Shown here: one piece after another, positions 21,789-30,071 of the stretch | Layout: each line of letters opens with the position of its first letter | How positions within the stretch are numbered: position 1 is the first letter of the stretch | From: Thioalkalivibrio thiocyanoxidans ARh2 | Lineage (GTDB): Bacteria; Pseudomonadota; Gammaproteobacteria; Ectothiorhodospirales; Ectothiorhodospiraceae | Length of the DNA: 64,000 bases | Assembly (NCBI RefSeq): GCF_000385215.1 | Contig: NZ_ARQK01000061.1 | Coordinates: forward strand, 62,001-126,000 | Direction of reading: 5' to 3' | The notes under the pieces: generated by a model | Told to the model about the DNA's origin: nothing | The model's input: only the letters and a program-made list of their open reading frames with translations | The model's database searches: none | Made by a program: the position numbers and the translations under genes

Positions 21789-22201
21789 CGGGGTACTCGC
21801 TGCGCCTGTCCGCGTTCGTCGCCCTGGGCGCCGCATTGGGCAGCATGGCGCGCTATGCCCTGTCGTGGACCGGGCTGCACCTGATGGGGGCCGGGTTTCC
21901 CTGGGATACGCTGGCGGTGAATGTGGCCGGGTCCTGGCTGATCGGGCTTTACGCCGTGATCAGTGCCCCGGAGGGGTGCCGGCCCGCCGATCCGGTGACC
22001 CGCCAGTTTGTCCTGGCCGGCTTCTGCGGGGGCTTTACGACGTTTTCGGTGTTCAGCCTGGAGAGCCTGTGGTTGCTGGAGATGGGCGATCCCGGACGTG
22101 CGGCGCTGTATGTGTCCGTATCCCTGGTGCTGTGGCTGGCGGGCGTGTGGCTGGGCAGTGCGCAGGGGCGTCGCTGGAATGCCGCTGCATCGCGCGGCTG
22201 A
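21785..22201 (+). CDS. crcB: Fluoride channel subunit CrcB (second copy)
   Basis: A 138-residue second Fluc protein: GAALGSMARYALSW, DTLAVNVAGSWLIGL and the TM3 motif GFCGGFTTFSVFSLES. It is coupled to the first copy by the four-base ATGA overlap. Its C-terminus is basic while the first copy is less so, which fits the fixed, opposite-topology pairs described for tandem crcB genes. A heterodimeric pore is inferred. Confidence 0.9.
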   Translation: MTGYSLRLSAFVALGAALGSMARYALSWTGLHLMGAGFPWDTLAVNVAGSWLIGLYAVISAPEGCRPADPVTRQFVLAGFCGGFTTFSVFSLESLWLLEMGDPGRAALYVSVSLVLWLAGVWLGSAQGRRWNAAASRG

Positions 22202-22217
22202 GGCCGAGCGGGCCTGA

Positions 22218-23576
<1,359 letters not shown>

Positions 23577-23597
23577 GTTGATTCAGACGAGGTGGGT

Positions 23598-24626
23598 GTG
23601 AAACCAATCGGAAAGCCGGTCGCGATCGCCAGCCTGCTGGCGCTGCTGCTTTGCTGGCCGCTATGGGCGCAGGCCGAGATCGAGGAGGGTTTCGATTTCG
23701 ACGATGCGCCGCGCATCATCGGCCTGCACACCCCGGACTGGTTCGAACTGAGCTTTCTCGACCTGCCGGAGGACCTGGAACGCGCCGTGGAGCGCGGTAA
23801 ACAGGGCCTGGCGGTGTACTACGGGATGGATGACTGCCCGTACTGCGAGGCCCTGTTCGAGGTCAATTTCGAGAAAGAGGACATTCGCGCACAGCTGTCG
23901 GACAACTTCGACGTGGTGGCGATCGACGTGCTCGGCAGCCGCGAGGTCACGGGGCTGGACGGCGAGGTCAAGTTTGAGCGCGAATATGCCTCCGAACAAC
24001 GGCTTAATTTCACGCCTTCCATCGCCTTCTACGATGCCGAAGGCGAGCGTATCCACCAGATGCGGGGCTATTACCCGCCGTATCGCTTCCGCGCGCTGCT
24101 CGACTACGTGACCGAGCGTCACGACCGGGAGATGAGTTTCCGCGACTACCTGGATCGTGCCGACCCGCCTCCCAAGTTCGACATGGAAGACATCAACGAG
24201 CGCGATTTCTTCGTTAATGAGCCGTATGCGCTGGACCGTAGTGCGATCCCCGGTCAACGGCCCCTGGTGGTGTTCTTCGAGCGCGAGGCCTGCCACGCCT
24301 GCGATATCCTGCACACCGAGCCGTTGCAGGAAGACGAGGTACTGGACCGCATCGCCCTGATGGATGCCGTCCAGCTGGATGCCGAGGACAGTGACACGCC
24401 GGTGCTGACCCCGGACGGTCAGCGGACCAACCCGCGTGACTGGGCGGCAGAGCTCGATGTGCACTGGGCGCCGACGCTGATCTTCTTTGACGAGGCGGGC
24501 GAGGAGATCATCCGCATCGACTCGGTGGTGCACCTGAACCGGCTGCGCAACGTGATGGACTATGTGCTCACGCGCGGCTATGAGGACTATCCGACCTTCG
24601 AACGCTGGCGCGCCCAGCAACCATAG
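23598..24626 (+). CDS. Exported protein with two thioredoxin-like domains (SoxW-like)
   Basis: A 342-residue periplasmic protein. A GTG start at 23598 with GAGG five bases upstream gives a signal peptide ending WPLWAQAE. Two thioredoxin folds follow, each with its own redox motif: CPYC at residues 80-83 and CHAC at residues 232-235, each followed by a cis-Pro region (NFTPSIAFYD and HWAPTLIFFD). SoxW-like thioredoxins keep the Sox sulfur-oxidation proteins reduced, so a role in sulfur metabolism or periplasmic thiol chemistry is likely. The gene ends only a few bases before a MITE-like element. Confidence 0.8.
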   Translation: MKPIGKPVAIASLLALLLCWPLWAQAEIEEGFDFDDAPRIIGLHTPDWFELSFLDLPEDLERAVERGKQGLAVYYGMDDCPYCEALFEVNFEKEDIRAQLSDNFDVVAIDVLGSREVTGLDGEVKFEREYASEQRLNFTPSIAFYDAEGERIHQMRGYYPPYRFRALLDYVTERHDREMSFRDYLDRADPPPKFDMEDINERDFFVNEPYALDRSAIPGQRPLVVFFEREACHACDILHTEPLQEDEVLDRIALMDAVQLDAEDSDTPVLTPDGQRTNPRDWAAELDVHWAPTLIFFDEAGEEIIRIDSVVHLNRLRNVMDYVLTRGYEDYPTFERWRAQQP

Positions 24627-24630
24627 CCGT

Positions 24631-24901
24631 GAGGGAAACACTGATTCATGTACACACTCGCGTTGGCACCCCCGGTTTTCCGAGAGAAGGCGCGGTGCGC
24701 AGCCGGTAGTGGTTCTGCCGGCAAGGGCCGCAACGCAGGATCGGGGAACCGGGGGTGCCAACCCCAAGGGGCTCGGCCTCTTTTGCGCGCGCACGGCGTT
24801 GCGGCTCCTTTGTGCAGAATAACTGCACGGCAGTCACCGCGCCTTGTTCGCACGCAAAAGCGACTCGAGCGCGAGCGTGTACATGAATCAGTGTTTCCCT
24901 A
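24631..24901 (+). mobile_element. MITE-like dispersed element, copy A
   Basis: A 271-bp non-autonomous element with about 30-bp terminal inverted repeats. The left end reads GAGGGAAACACTGATTCATG and continues with TACACACTCGCG; the right end is the near-perfect reverse complement, closing TGTTTCCCTA. The ends are followed by TA, suggesting target preference of IS630/mariner type. A full-length relative is at 33848-34148 (opposite orientation) and a half copy at 29130-29231. The interior matches copy B over long stretches (for example GGTTCTGCCGGCAAGGGCC). No transposase is encoded. Frames are open on both strands through the element. Confidence 0.85.
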
Positions 24902-24922
24902 GGCGGCCGAGGACCGAACTGA

Positions 24923-25333
24923 ATGCATTTCGAACGTGATTTCGTCGTGCGCAATCGCGATGTGCTGGAGGGCATTGTGGCCCGTGCCCATCGCGTGGCG
25001 CTGGGGATTTTTGTCCTGACCTTCAGTGGCTACGGTATTGCTGTCTGGTTGTGGTTCCAGGATCAGATGTGGGCGGCGCTGATTACCGCGACCGTCAGCT
25101 ACCTGGTGTTTCGCCAGTTCCGGATGCTGGCACTGGGCATCGCGCGCATGCCGCTTCGGGGCGACCCCGAGGCGCTGGAAGCGACCCGGGCACTGGACAA
25201 TGCGCTGGAAGAGGATCGGCCGCACCCGGTGCTGGCGGAGCTGGAGGCCCACCTGCGGGCGCTGGACGAGGAGGGATCCCCGGAGGCGCCGTCGGAGGAG
25301 GGTGACAACGGCCGGTCGGGGCCTCGGGACTAG
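24923..25333 (+). CDS. Small membrane protein, unknown
   Basis: A 136-residue protein with two hydrophobic segments (ALGIFVLTFSGYGIAVWLWF and the following ALITATVSYLVF) and a charged, Glu-rich C-terminal tail. I do not recognise a family. The stop overlaps the convergent cyaY stop by four bases. The MITE copy A ends 21 bases upstream, so the element probably separates it from its former promoter region. Confidence 0.65.
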   Translation: MHFERDFVVRNRDVLEGIVARAHRVALGIFVLTFSGYGIAVWLWFQDQMWAALITATVSYLVFRQFRMLALGIARMPLRGDPEALEATRALDNALEEDRPHPVLAELEAHLRALDEEGSPEAPSEEGDNGRSGPRD

Positions 25334-25653
25334 AGTTCTACGCGCACGCCCAGCTTCTGTCCGATCACGCGGGCCAGGGTCTCGTGCAGGTCATCCCCGT
25401 TGCGGTCATCCAGCCAGGCATCCTCGTCTTCGTTGTAGCCGAAGTGGGCCGGCCCCTCGGGCGAGGACAGCCAGATCTGCTGAGCGGCCTCCTGGCGGTT
25501 CAGGATCATCTGCGCGCCGTCCTCGAACTCGAGGGTCAGGACACCATCGATCAGGTCGATGTCCAGGTCGTCGAGACCGTCCTGGTCGCTGAGGGAGTTG
25601 TAGATCTCGTCGAGGGTTTGTTCGGCGAATACGGCGAAGGAGGGCTGGCTCAT
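25330..25653 (-). CDS. cyaY: Iron donor protein CyaY (bacterial frataxin)
   Basis: A 107-residue cytoplasmic frataxin that binds iron and tunes IscS-driven Fe-S cluster assembly. The acidic first helix (DEIYNSLSDQDGLDDLDIDL) and the beta-sheet motifs DGVLTLEFEDG, MILNRQEAAQQIWLSS and the terminal WLDDRNGDDLHETL are diagnostic. The length is typical. It is convergent with, and overlaps, the membrane protein gene before it. Confidence 0.95.
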   Translation of the reverse strand: MSQPSFAVFAEQTLDEIYNSLSDQDGLDDLDIDLIDGVLTLEFEDGAQMILNRQEAAQQIWLSSPEGPAHFGYNEDEDAWLDDRNGDDLHETLARVIGQKLGVRVEL

Positions 25654-25751
25654 GGGTCTCTCGGTTCGGTTATTGCCTCTGGGCGCGGGCAGTATAAGTC
25701 AGGGAAAGCGGATGAACGCGATAGTGGCCTTCCGGGCGTGGGCAAACCTTC

Positions 25752-26120
25752 CTATGCCCGCCAGGCGGCGATTGCCAGGCCCAGCCAGCCGAGGATGAAG
25801 GCGGTGCCGCCCAGTGGCGCGATGGCCCCCAGGACGCGCGGGGCGCCCAGGGCCAGGGCGTAGAGGCTGCCGGCAAAGAGCAGGATGCCGAGCACGAAGG
25901 CCACGGCGCTGGCGGTGGCCCAGCCGGTGGCCAGGTGCGACCACAGCGCCGCCAGCAGGAGCAGGGCGAGGGCGTGGATGAAGTGATACTGGACGCCGGT
26001 CTGCCAGGTGGCCAGCGCGCGCTCGGACAGCCGGTCCTGCAGGGCGTGCGCGCCGAAGGCACCGAGCACCACCGCGACGGCAGCGAGCAGGGCCGCGATC
26101 ACGACCAGGGCGCGGATCAT
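25752..26120 (-). CDS. DUF423 family inner-membrane protein
   Basis: A 122-residue four-helix membrane protein of the DUF423 (YgdD/TMEM256) family: LGAFGAHALQDRLSERAL, then YHFIHALALLLLAAL, then GILLFAGSLYAL and LGAIAPLGGTAFILGWL. Function is unknown. ATG 26120 is preferred since it follows a GGAGA ribosome site; an in-frame ATG at 26144 overlaps the previous gene by one base and would add eight residues. Confidence 0.9.
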   Translation of the reverse strand: MIRALVVIAALLAAVAVVLGAFGAHALQDRLSERALATWQTGVQYHFIHALALLLLAALWSHLATGWATASAVAFVLGILLFAGSLYALALGAPRVLGAIAPLGGTAFILGWLGLAIAAWRA

Positions 26121-26143
26121 CGGCTCGGTCTCCGTACCCGGCA

Positions 26144-26482
26144 TCAGGCGTCGTCGCCCATCTCGCTGTCGTAGTCCTTCCCGGGTACCCAGCCGTGCCC
26201 ACGGGCCCGCTCGATCGCTTCATCATGGATGCGGGCGTGGCGCTCGCGCAGCTCGGGCGGGAGGTTGGCGATGCGCAGGTCGTACTTGTCCCACTCGGCG
26301 TTGACCTGGTCGTGCAGTTGCTGGATGCGTCCGAGATCCCAGCCCTCGCAGGTCTCGGTCTCCGGGAGGAAGCCGAATACCCAGGCATCGCGGATAATAT
26401 TGCCGACCGGCGTCATGCCGCCGTACAAGTCATTGTGGATGCCGACGTAGTGGCGGCTTCCGGAGCGTTTGGCCGTATTCAT
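26144..26482 (-). CDS. Conserved hypothetical soluble protein
   Basis: A 112-residue soluble protein with an unusual conserved-looking core, YGGMTPVGNIIRDAWVFGFL followed by PETETCEGWD, and a helical C-terminus. I do not know its function. It directly precedes the DUF423 gene (stop and start region overlap) and diverges from the Rieske-like gene at 26542. The 26482 ATG fits the beginning of the conserved core better than the 26527 ATG. Confidence 0.65.
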   Translation of the reverse strand: MNTAKRSGSRHYVGIHNDLYGGMTPVGNIIRDAWVFGFLPETETCEGWDLGRIQQLHDQVNAEWDKYDLRIANLPPELRERHARIHDEAIERARGHGWVPGKDYDSEMGDDA

Positions 26483-26541
26483 GCGCGTAGTGTAGAGGTA
26501 CACCGGCCAGGCGCAAAGCAAATTCAAGCGGAGAAGTCACG

Positions 26542-27102
26542 ATGCAGCCTGCGGGCGACAGCCTGAACCGAATGCGGATCCGCGTCCTGATGAAGCTGAT
26601 GGTGCTGGGCGGTGTGATCGTATTCGCCGGTATTCTGGCGAGCTACGCGCTGTCCATGTTGGGGGGCGGTGAGACCGAGCGCCGCATCGTGGAGCTGGAT
26701 GCGATCGCCCCCGGCGAACTCAAGCGGCTGGACTGGGACGGTCGGCGCATCCTGGTGCTGCACCGGGACCCGGCCCTGCAGCAGGCGCTGGGTGATGACG
26801 ATGAACTGGTCGATCCGCGTGCCCGTCGCGGCCAGCAGCCGGACGGGCTGGAACTGCCGTTGCGCAGCCTGCGGCCGGAGTGGCTGGTGGTCATTGGCGA
26901 GAGCACCGATCTCGGCTGCGAGCTGGACCTGGTGCACCCGGACGCGGCGGAGGACTGGTCCGGCGGGTTCGTCGATCGCTGTCGTGGGGGGCGCTATGAC
27001 GCGGCTGGGCGGGTCTATGACGGACAGGATGCCCGGCGCAATCTGCCGATCCCGGATTACCGCTTCTCCGGAGACGACCGGCTGATTCTGGGTGGTTCCT
27101 GA
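26542..27102 (+). CDS. bc1-type Rieske paralog lacking cluster ligands
   Basis: A 186-residue protein built like the cytochrome bc1 Rieske subunit: an N-terminal membrane anchor (residues 12-40), then a C-terminal Rieske fold (LDAIAPGELKRLDWDGRRIL, RSLRPEWLVVIG, AGRVYDGQ and NLPIPDYRF all align with PetA). The cluster motifs are degenerate. CTHLGC is STDLGC (residues 121-126, only the last Cys kept), and CPCHGS is DRCRGG (145-150, the His is Arg). It cannot hold a normal 2Fe-2S cluster. It may serve as a structural or regulatory paralog. GGAG precedes the start. A true PetA is expected elsewhere. Confidence 0.75.
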   Translation: MQPAGDSLNRMRIRVLMKLMVLGGVIVFAGILASYALSMLGGGETERRIVELDAIAPGELKRLDWDGRRILVLHRDPALQQALGDDDELVDPRARRGQQPDGLELPLRSLRPEWLVVIGESTDLGCELDLVHPDAAEDWSGGFVDRCRGGRYDAAGRVYDGQDARRNLPIPDYRFSGDDRLILGGS

Positions 27103-27139
27103 TCGGTGAGCGGGGCGTGGGCGGCCCAGCGGGGCTGCC

Positions 27140-27895
27140 TCAGGGTGTCTCGGCAGGTGCGTAGATGTCGAAGCGTACGCTCTTGCCCCTGACGCTGCCC
27201 TGGGGCGCGTCGGGACCCAGAGCAGGGGCATGCAGGGGGCGCTTCACGATGACCCGCCGCGTGGCCGCCTCGCGCAGGTTCTGCAGCGTGGTTTCCGGGT
27301 CGGGGTCCGGGTCGCCCTCCATCAGGGCCTGGGTCAGCTGCATGTCCTTCTTGACCGCGGCGCGCTTGGCCCGCTCCGGGAACATCGGATCGAATACGGC
27401 GGCGACGGGCTGGGTGCTCAGGGTCGCCGGCGTGGCCAGGCCCACGTGCAGCGTTATGCGCTCGACGATGGGTGCCAGCACCTCCTCGCGGGCGGCGCGC
27501 TCCAGGGCATCCGCCAGTAGCAGGTAGATGACCGGGTGGCGCTCCCAGGCATCCACGCGGAAGCCATGCGCGGCCAGTAGCAGCGTATCGCGACCCAGTC
27601 CGGCCGTGGCGTCCACCACATGGCTGTCCCGCGGGATGTTGCCCATGGCCCGGATCAGGCCCTCTCGCTGATGCCCGCTATGGGCCAGACGATACCCCTG
27701 ACGGCCGGTGGCGAAGTCCAGATGCAGACGCAGTGCGCGCCGACTCTCCTCGCGGATCAGCGCCAGCCCGTGCGTGCCGACCTCCAGTACCAGGGCCGCC
27801 TCGCCCAGGTGACGATAGCCCTCGACTTGCAGGTAATGGTCGATCTCCCGGGCTCGGGGCTCCTGCCCCGGTTCTGCGCGGACTTGAAGGGTCAC
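27140..27895 (-). CDS. rsmJ: 16S rRNA (guanine1516-N2)-methyltransferase RsmJ
   Basis: Methylates G1516 of 16S rRNA in the small subunit. A 251-residue SAM-dependent enzyme, equal in length to E. coli RsmJ. The SAM site is VVDATAGLGRDTLLLAAHGF, followed by the conserved VDAWERHPVIYLLL and the catalytic-region motif AAVFDPMFPERAK. The start is GTG 27895, two bases after the slyX stop, so it is coupled to slyX. Frames upstream to 27982 lie over slyX and are not counted. Confidence 0.94.
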   Translation of the reverse strand: MTLQVRAEPGQEPRAREIDHYLQVEGYRHLGEAALVLEVGTHGLALIREESRRALRLHLDFATGRQGYRLAHSGHQREGLIRAMGNIPRDSHVVDATAGLGRDTLLLAAHGFRVDAWERHPVIYLLLADALERAAREEVLAPIVERITLHVGLATPATLSTQPVAAVFDPMFPERAKRAAVKKDMQLTQALMEGDPDPDPETTLQNLREAATRRVIVKRPLHAPALGPDAPQGSVRGKSVRFDIYAPAETP

Positions 27896-27897
27896 GG

Positions 27898-28140
27898 TCA
27901 GTAGTGCGGCGGAGGCGGCTCGTTGCCGTCTCCGGGGCCGCCGCCCTGGTCCTCGAGTTCCCGCAGTCGGTCGCGGAGCCACTGGAGCTGGCGGCGTAGC
28001 TCCTGGTTGTCCTGCTGGAGCTCGTGCTGGACGCGAGCCTGCTCTTCCTGGGTGTACTCCTGATGGGCCAGGCGAACCTCCAGCGCCTCGATCCGTGCGA
28101 TCAGTTCGCGGTCGGTGCGGGATGGATCAGCTGACGACAT
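27898..28140 (-). CDS. slyX: SlyX family coiled-coil protein
   Basis: An 80-residue protein, almost entirely coiled coil (ARIEALEVRLAHQEYTQEEQ and the following heptads), ending in the family C-terminal PPPHY. SlyX is a conserved proteobacterial protein of unknown molecular role. It overlaps the 2-hydroxyacid dehydrogenase stop by 14 bases and is followed two bases later by the rsmJ start, forming a three-gene run. Confidence 0.93.
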   Translation of the reverse strand: MSSADPSRTDRELIARIEALEVRLAHQEYTQEEQARVQHELQQDNQELRRQLQWLRDRLRELEDQGGGPGDGNEPPPPHY

Positions 28141-29107
28141 GGCGGGGCTGTCCCTTGGCGAAAGAGCGGATGTTGGTCGCAGTCTCCTCGATCACGCGCT
28201 GGCGGGCACTGCGGGCTGCCCAGGCGGTATGCGGCGTCAGCACGAGGTTCGGGATGTCCGCTGCCAGCAGGGGGTGGTCCGCTGGCGGGGGTTCGGGCTC
28301 CAGGACGTCGATGCCGGCACCGCCCAGGCTTCCGGCCCGAAGATGGCGTGCGAGGGCCTCGGGGTCGACCAGGCCACCGCGCGCGGTATTGAGCAGGATC
28401 GCCCCCGGACGCATGCGCCGCAGCGCGTCATCGTCGATCAGGTGGCGGGTTTCGGGGGACAACGGGCAATGCAGGCTGACCACGTCGCTGGTCGCAAGGA
28501 GCTCCGGCAGCGGGATGCGATCCGCGTCGTCCGCAGACGAGGGTGATCCCGGGCGCAGGCTCGCGGCCACCTGAACCTGCATGCCGAAGGCCCGGGCGAC
28601 GCGTGCCGTGGCCTGGCCCAGTACGCCATGGCCGATGATGCCCAGACGCATGCCCGCCAGGGTCTGGATCGGGTGATCCAGCAGACAGAACTGATCGGAC
28701 GCGCTCCAGTGGCCGGCGCGGATATCGGCGCGGTAGTCGTCCAGCCGCGTGACCAGCGTCAGCAGCAGGGCAAAGACATGCTGTACCACGGAGTCCGTCG
28801 CATAGTCGCGGGCATTGCTGACGGTGATGCCCAGTCGGCGAGCGGCGGCGACATCGATATTGTTGGTGCCGGTGGCTGCGGCACAGACCAGCTTCAGGTT
28901 CGAGGCCGCGGCCAGCAGCGAGTCGTCCAGTACAACCTTGTTGGTGACCACTACCTCGGCATTCGCAATGCGGGCGCTGATCTCGTCGGGGTCCGTGCGC
29001 GGGTGCAGGTCCCACTCGGGAAGGGCCTCGCGCAGGGGGGTGAGGTCCAGGTCGTCGCGATCCACCGTGGACAGGTCGAGAAATACCCCGTGTCGCAGTT
29101 CAGTCAT
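28127..29107 (-). CDS. D-2-hydroxyacid dehydrogenase, glycerate dehydrogenase-like
   Basis: A 326-residue NAD-dependent 2-hydroxyacid dehydrogenase, likely reducing hydroxypyruvate or a related 2-oxoacid. The Rossmann motif is LGIIGHGVLGQATARVARAF, the substrate-binding Arg is in LLNTARGGLVD, the catalytic Glu follows in IDVLEPEPPP, and the His sits in LTPHTAWAARSARQRVIEET. The start at 29107 begins a normal family N-terminus; the frame continuing to 29236 is made by the adjacent mobile element. There is only a weak ribosome site, so the element insertion may have displaced the original promoter. It heads the slyX-rsmJ run. Confidence 0.9.
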   Translation of the reverse strand: MTELRHGVFLDLSTVDRDDLDLTPLREALPEWDLHPRTDPDEISARIANAEVVVTNKVVLDDSLLAAASNLKLVCAAATGTNNIDVAAARRLGITVSNARDYATDSVVQHVFALLLTLVTRLDDYRADIRAGHWSASDQFCLLDHPIQTLAGMRLGIIGHGVLGQATARVARAFGMQVQVAASLRPGSPSSADDADRIPLPELLATSDVVSLHCPLSPETRHLIDDDALRRMRPGAILLNTARGGLVDPEALARHLRAGSLGGAGIDVLEPEPPPADHPLLAADIPNLVLTPHTAWAARSARQRVIEETATNIRSFAKGQPRHVVS

Positions 29108-29129
29108 GGCGTTTACCAGGAGAAACGGT

Positions 29130-29231
29130 GTTGCGACGCTTGCGGATAGGATCACTACCGACCGCACGATGCGGCTTGCCTCGGAAAACCTGGAGTACCA
29201 ACGCGAGCGTGTACATTGATCCGTGTTTCCC
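29130..29231 (-). mobile_element. MITE-like element, truncated copy C
   Basis: About 100 bp homologous to one end and the adjacent interior of copies A and B, in the same orientation as B. The terminal repeat (GTACATTGATCCGTGTTTCC read on the plus strand) is intact and the other end is missing. It lies immediately upstream of the 2-hydroxyacid dehydrogenase gene. Similarity fades near 29130, where the element's TCGTGCGGTCGGTAG region meets unique sequence. Confidence 0.75.
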
Positions 29232-29234
29232 AAC

Positions 29235-29259
29235 AAAAGGGCCCCGCATCGCGGGGCCC
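29235..29259 (-). terminator. Rho-independent terminator of the BI-1 gene
   Basis: On the minus strand GGGCCCCGC-GAT-GCGGGGCCC is followed by TTTT. The hairpin has a perfect 9-bp stem and lies 28 bases after the stop of the BI-1 gene, next to MITE copy C. Confidence 0.88.
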
Positions 29260-29286
29260 GAATCGCTTGCCTGTGAGCCGCTGCTG

Positions 29287-29976
29287 TTAGTTGTCACCCA
29301 TGAAGGCGTGGAACAGGTTCAGCAGGTGGAGGAACATCACGTAGAGGTTCGCGTACAGCGAGACCGTCATCATGATGTAGTTGGCCTCCGGGTCGTGGAT
29401 CATGCGGCTGGTGTCGAACAGGATCGCCGCCGACAGCAGCAGTACCACGGCCGCGGAGATGGTCAGCGACAGCGCCGGGATCGCCAGGAAGATGTTGGCG
29501 ACGATCGCCAGCAGGGCGACGATCAGGCCGACCACCAGGAAGCCACCCAGGAAGCTGAAGTCCTTCTTGGTGGCCAGGGCATAGCCGGACAGCGCAACAA
29601 AGGCGACCGCTGTGGCGGTAAAGGCATTGCCGACGATCTGCGGCCCGTTGGGCAGGCCCAGGTACATGCTGAGGATCGGGCCGAGGAAGAAGCCCAGTAC
29701 GCCGGTGAAGGCGAAGGTCAGCACCAGCCCGAGCGCGGAGTTGCGCGCGGCATGGATGGCGAACGGCCCGCCAATCAGGACCGCCAGCAGGACCAGCCAG
29801 TGCACCGCCGGGGCGCCCACGGCCATCGCCACGAAGGCCATCACCGCGCTGAACGCCAGCGTCACCGACAGCAGCATGTAGGTCTGGCGGATGACCTTGT
29901 TGGTCGAGATGGTCTCGCTGATGGAGCCGGTGCTGGACGGGTTGCGACTCGAGCGAACGATCTGGTCTCGGGACAC
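29287..29976 (-). CDS. BAX inhibitor-1 family membrane protein (YccA-like)
   Basis: A 229-residue inner-membrane protein with seven hydrophobic segments. Family motifs include AFSAVMAFVAMAVG, the SALGLVLTFAFTGVLGFFLG block and ILFDTSRMIHDP, with the conserved terminal SLYANLYVMFLHLLNLF. BI-1 proteins are Ca2+-leak or protease-modulating proteins; YccA binds FtsH. The GTG start at 29976 has AGAGGAG seven bases upstream. It ends before a strong terminator. Confidence 0.92.
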   Translation of the reverse strand: MSRDQIVRSSRNPSSTGSISETISTNKVIRQTYMLLSVTLAFSAVMAFVAMAVGAPAVHWLVLLAVLIGGPFAIHAARNSALGLVLTFAFTGVLGFFLGPILSMYLGLPNGPQIVGNAFTATAVAFVALSGYALATKKDFSFLGGFLVVGLIVALLAIVANIFLAIPALSLTISAAVVLLLSAAILFDTSRMIHDPEANYIMMTVSLYANLYVMFLHLLNLFHAFMGDN

Positions 29977-30071
29977 GGGTCAACTCCTCTTGGGTTCGTA
30001 ACCTGACCAGTGTAGCGACTGACGCCGGTGGGTGCAGCCCTTTTCGCCGTCCGTGGCGCGGGCCCTTGGCA

